Translations under genes and position numbers: made by a program | In this document: in pieces, positions 63,531-64,000 of the stretch | Position numbering within the stretch: position 1 is the first letter of the stretch | How the letters are laid out: every line of letters begins with the position of its first letter | From: JBCFBK01 sp038562555 | GTDB lineage: Bacteria > Bacteroidota > Bacteroidia > Bacteroidales > Prolixibacteraceae | Assembly (NCBI GenBank): GCA_038562555.1 | Contig: JBCFBK010000004.1 | Coordinates: 134,552-198,551 of the forward strand | Direction: 5' to 3' | DNA length: 64,000 bases | Notes under the pieces: generated by a model | What the model saw: the letters and a program-made list of their open reading frames with translations, nothing else | What the model was told of the DNA's origin: nothing | The model's database searches: none

Positions 63531-64000
63531 ATGGTAGAAGATCAAAATCAATTTTTATATCTAAACATTAAGCAAGGGGATAAGGATGTTTTCAACCGGT
63601 TATTTAACCTTTATTATTCCCGGTTATGTTTTTTTGCGGATCATCTTGTTCATGATTTTGATTTGAGCCGATCCATTGTCCAGGATGTATTCGTAGATAT
63701 CTGGCTAAACCGTGAAAAGCTGGATATACATTTTTCCCTGAAGTCTTTTTTGTTCCAGTCGGTAAGAAATAAAGCGCTGAACGTACTCAAGCACCGCAAG
63801 GTGGAATCAAAATTTATTGAAGAACAGAAGAAAAAGGAAGAGCCCTTTTCAATTCAGGATTTAATGGAAGAAGCTGAACTCAACGATAAGATCAATTCAG
63901 CGATCCACGAGTTACCGCCCAAATGCAAAGAGATTTTTCTGTTGTGCCGTTTTGAAGAATTGAGGTATTGGGAAATCGCCGAACGGTTAAATATTTCTGT
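63531..64000 (+). CDS. ECF-type sigma factor, second copy (cut by window edge)
   Basis: The first 156 codons are visible; the gene runs out of the window. The protein matches the sigma factor at 20680 in about 145 of 156 residues. Eight of the eleven differences fall in the first 40 residues (NIKQGDKDVFNRLFNLYYSR against SIKQGDENAFNQVFNLYYTR), and the last 105 visible bases are identical. Regions 2 and 4 are intact as far as seen. It probably heads another SusC/SusD unit to the right. Cross-talk with the anti-sigma partner of either copy is likely, given identical region 4. Confidence 0.93.
   Translation, partial: MVEDQNQFLYLNIKQGDKDVFNRLFNLYYSRLCFFADHLVHDFDLSRSIVQDVFVDIWLNREKLDIHFSLKSFLFQSVRNKALNVLKHRKVESKFIEEQKKKEEPFSIQDLMEEAELNDKINSAIHELPPKCKEIFLLCRFEELRYWEIAERLNIS

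Overview
This 64 kb window is a dense carbohydrate-degradation region from a member of the Bacteroidota. The evidence is four SusC/SusD-type pairs, ECF sigma factor plus FecR anti-sigma modules placed directly before SusC genes, many Bacteroidota-type lipoproteins, Cys-type sulfatases, DUF1080, DUF1593 and DUF1735 families, and AT-rich leaders in place of Shine-Dalgarno sites. The style resembles environmental Bacteroidales/Marinilabiliales, but I cannot fix the order or genus from sequence alone. Every protein gene I accept is on the + strand. The only minus-strand signals are a tRNA 3'-end fragment with its terminator and three terminator-like hairpins in SusC leaders.

Region 1 (1-5948) is the end of a FecR anti-sigma gene, a SusC and a SusD. 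The SusC and SusD are separated by about 260 bp holding a structured repeat that recurs at 14149-14257. Region 2 (6232-19840) is a same-strand run: a ROK sugar kinase, a divergent glucosamine-6-phosphate isomerase/deaminase, an FHS/FucP-type sugar permease, a GH18 enzyme, two ThuA-like proteins, a GH9 enzyme, a GH55-like tandem beta-helix protein and a GH5 enzyme with a carbohydrate-binding tail. Amino-sugar genes next to beta-glucan enzymes suggest mixed chitin and beta-glucan, for example fungal walls (inference).

At 20147-20172 lies the 3' end of a tRNA (minus strand) without a tRNA body, followed by its own terminator. This looks like an attachment-site scar marking one edge of an integrated segment.

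Region 3 (20680-46290) starts with an ECF sigma gene, a sulfatase, a 42-codon FecR relic, then SusC and SusD. A long catabolic run follows: a GH-like protein fused to a FISUMP domain, a second sulfatase, a GH106-like enzyme, two nucleoside-hydrolase-like secreted proteins, two DUF1080 proteins, a double alpha/beta-hydrolase, a Gfo/Idh/MocA oxidoreductase, a TIM-barrel isomerase, deoxyribose-phosphate aldolase and a hexokinase. This combines hydrolysis of a probably sulfated, rhamnose-containing glycan with what may be an oxidative 3-keto-sugar route.

Region 4 (46583-63204) has another ECF sigma gene, a FecR gene broken by an internal deletion and frameshift, two tandem SusC/SusD pairs, a DUF1735 surface lipoprotein, an Asp-box propeller enzyme, a 48 bp perfect palindrome and a formylglycine-generating-enzyme-like lipoprotein that lacks the catalytic cysteines. 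The window ends inside a second copy (63531 onward) of the sigma gene at 20680, about 93 percent identical in protein.

The main points of interest are the decay of the anti-sigma partners, the duplicated sigma gene, candidate antisense RNAs in three SusC leaders, the structured intergenic repeats, the tRNA scar and the DUF1080/oxidoreductase/DeoC module.
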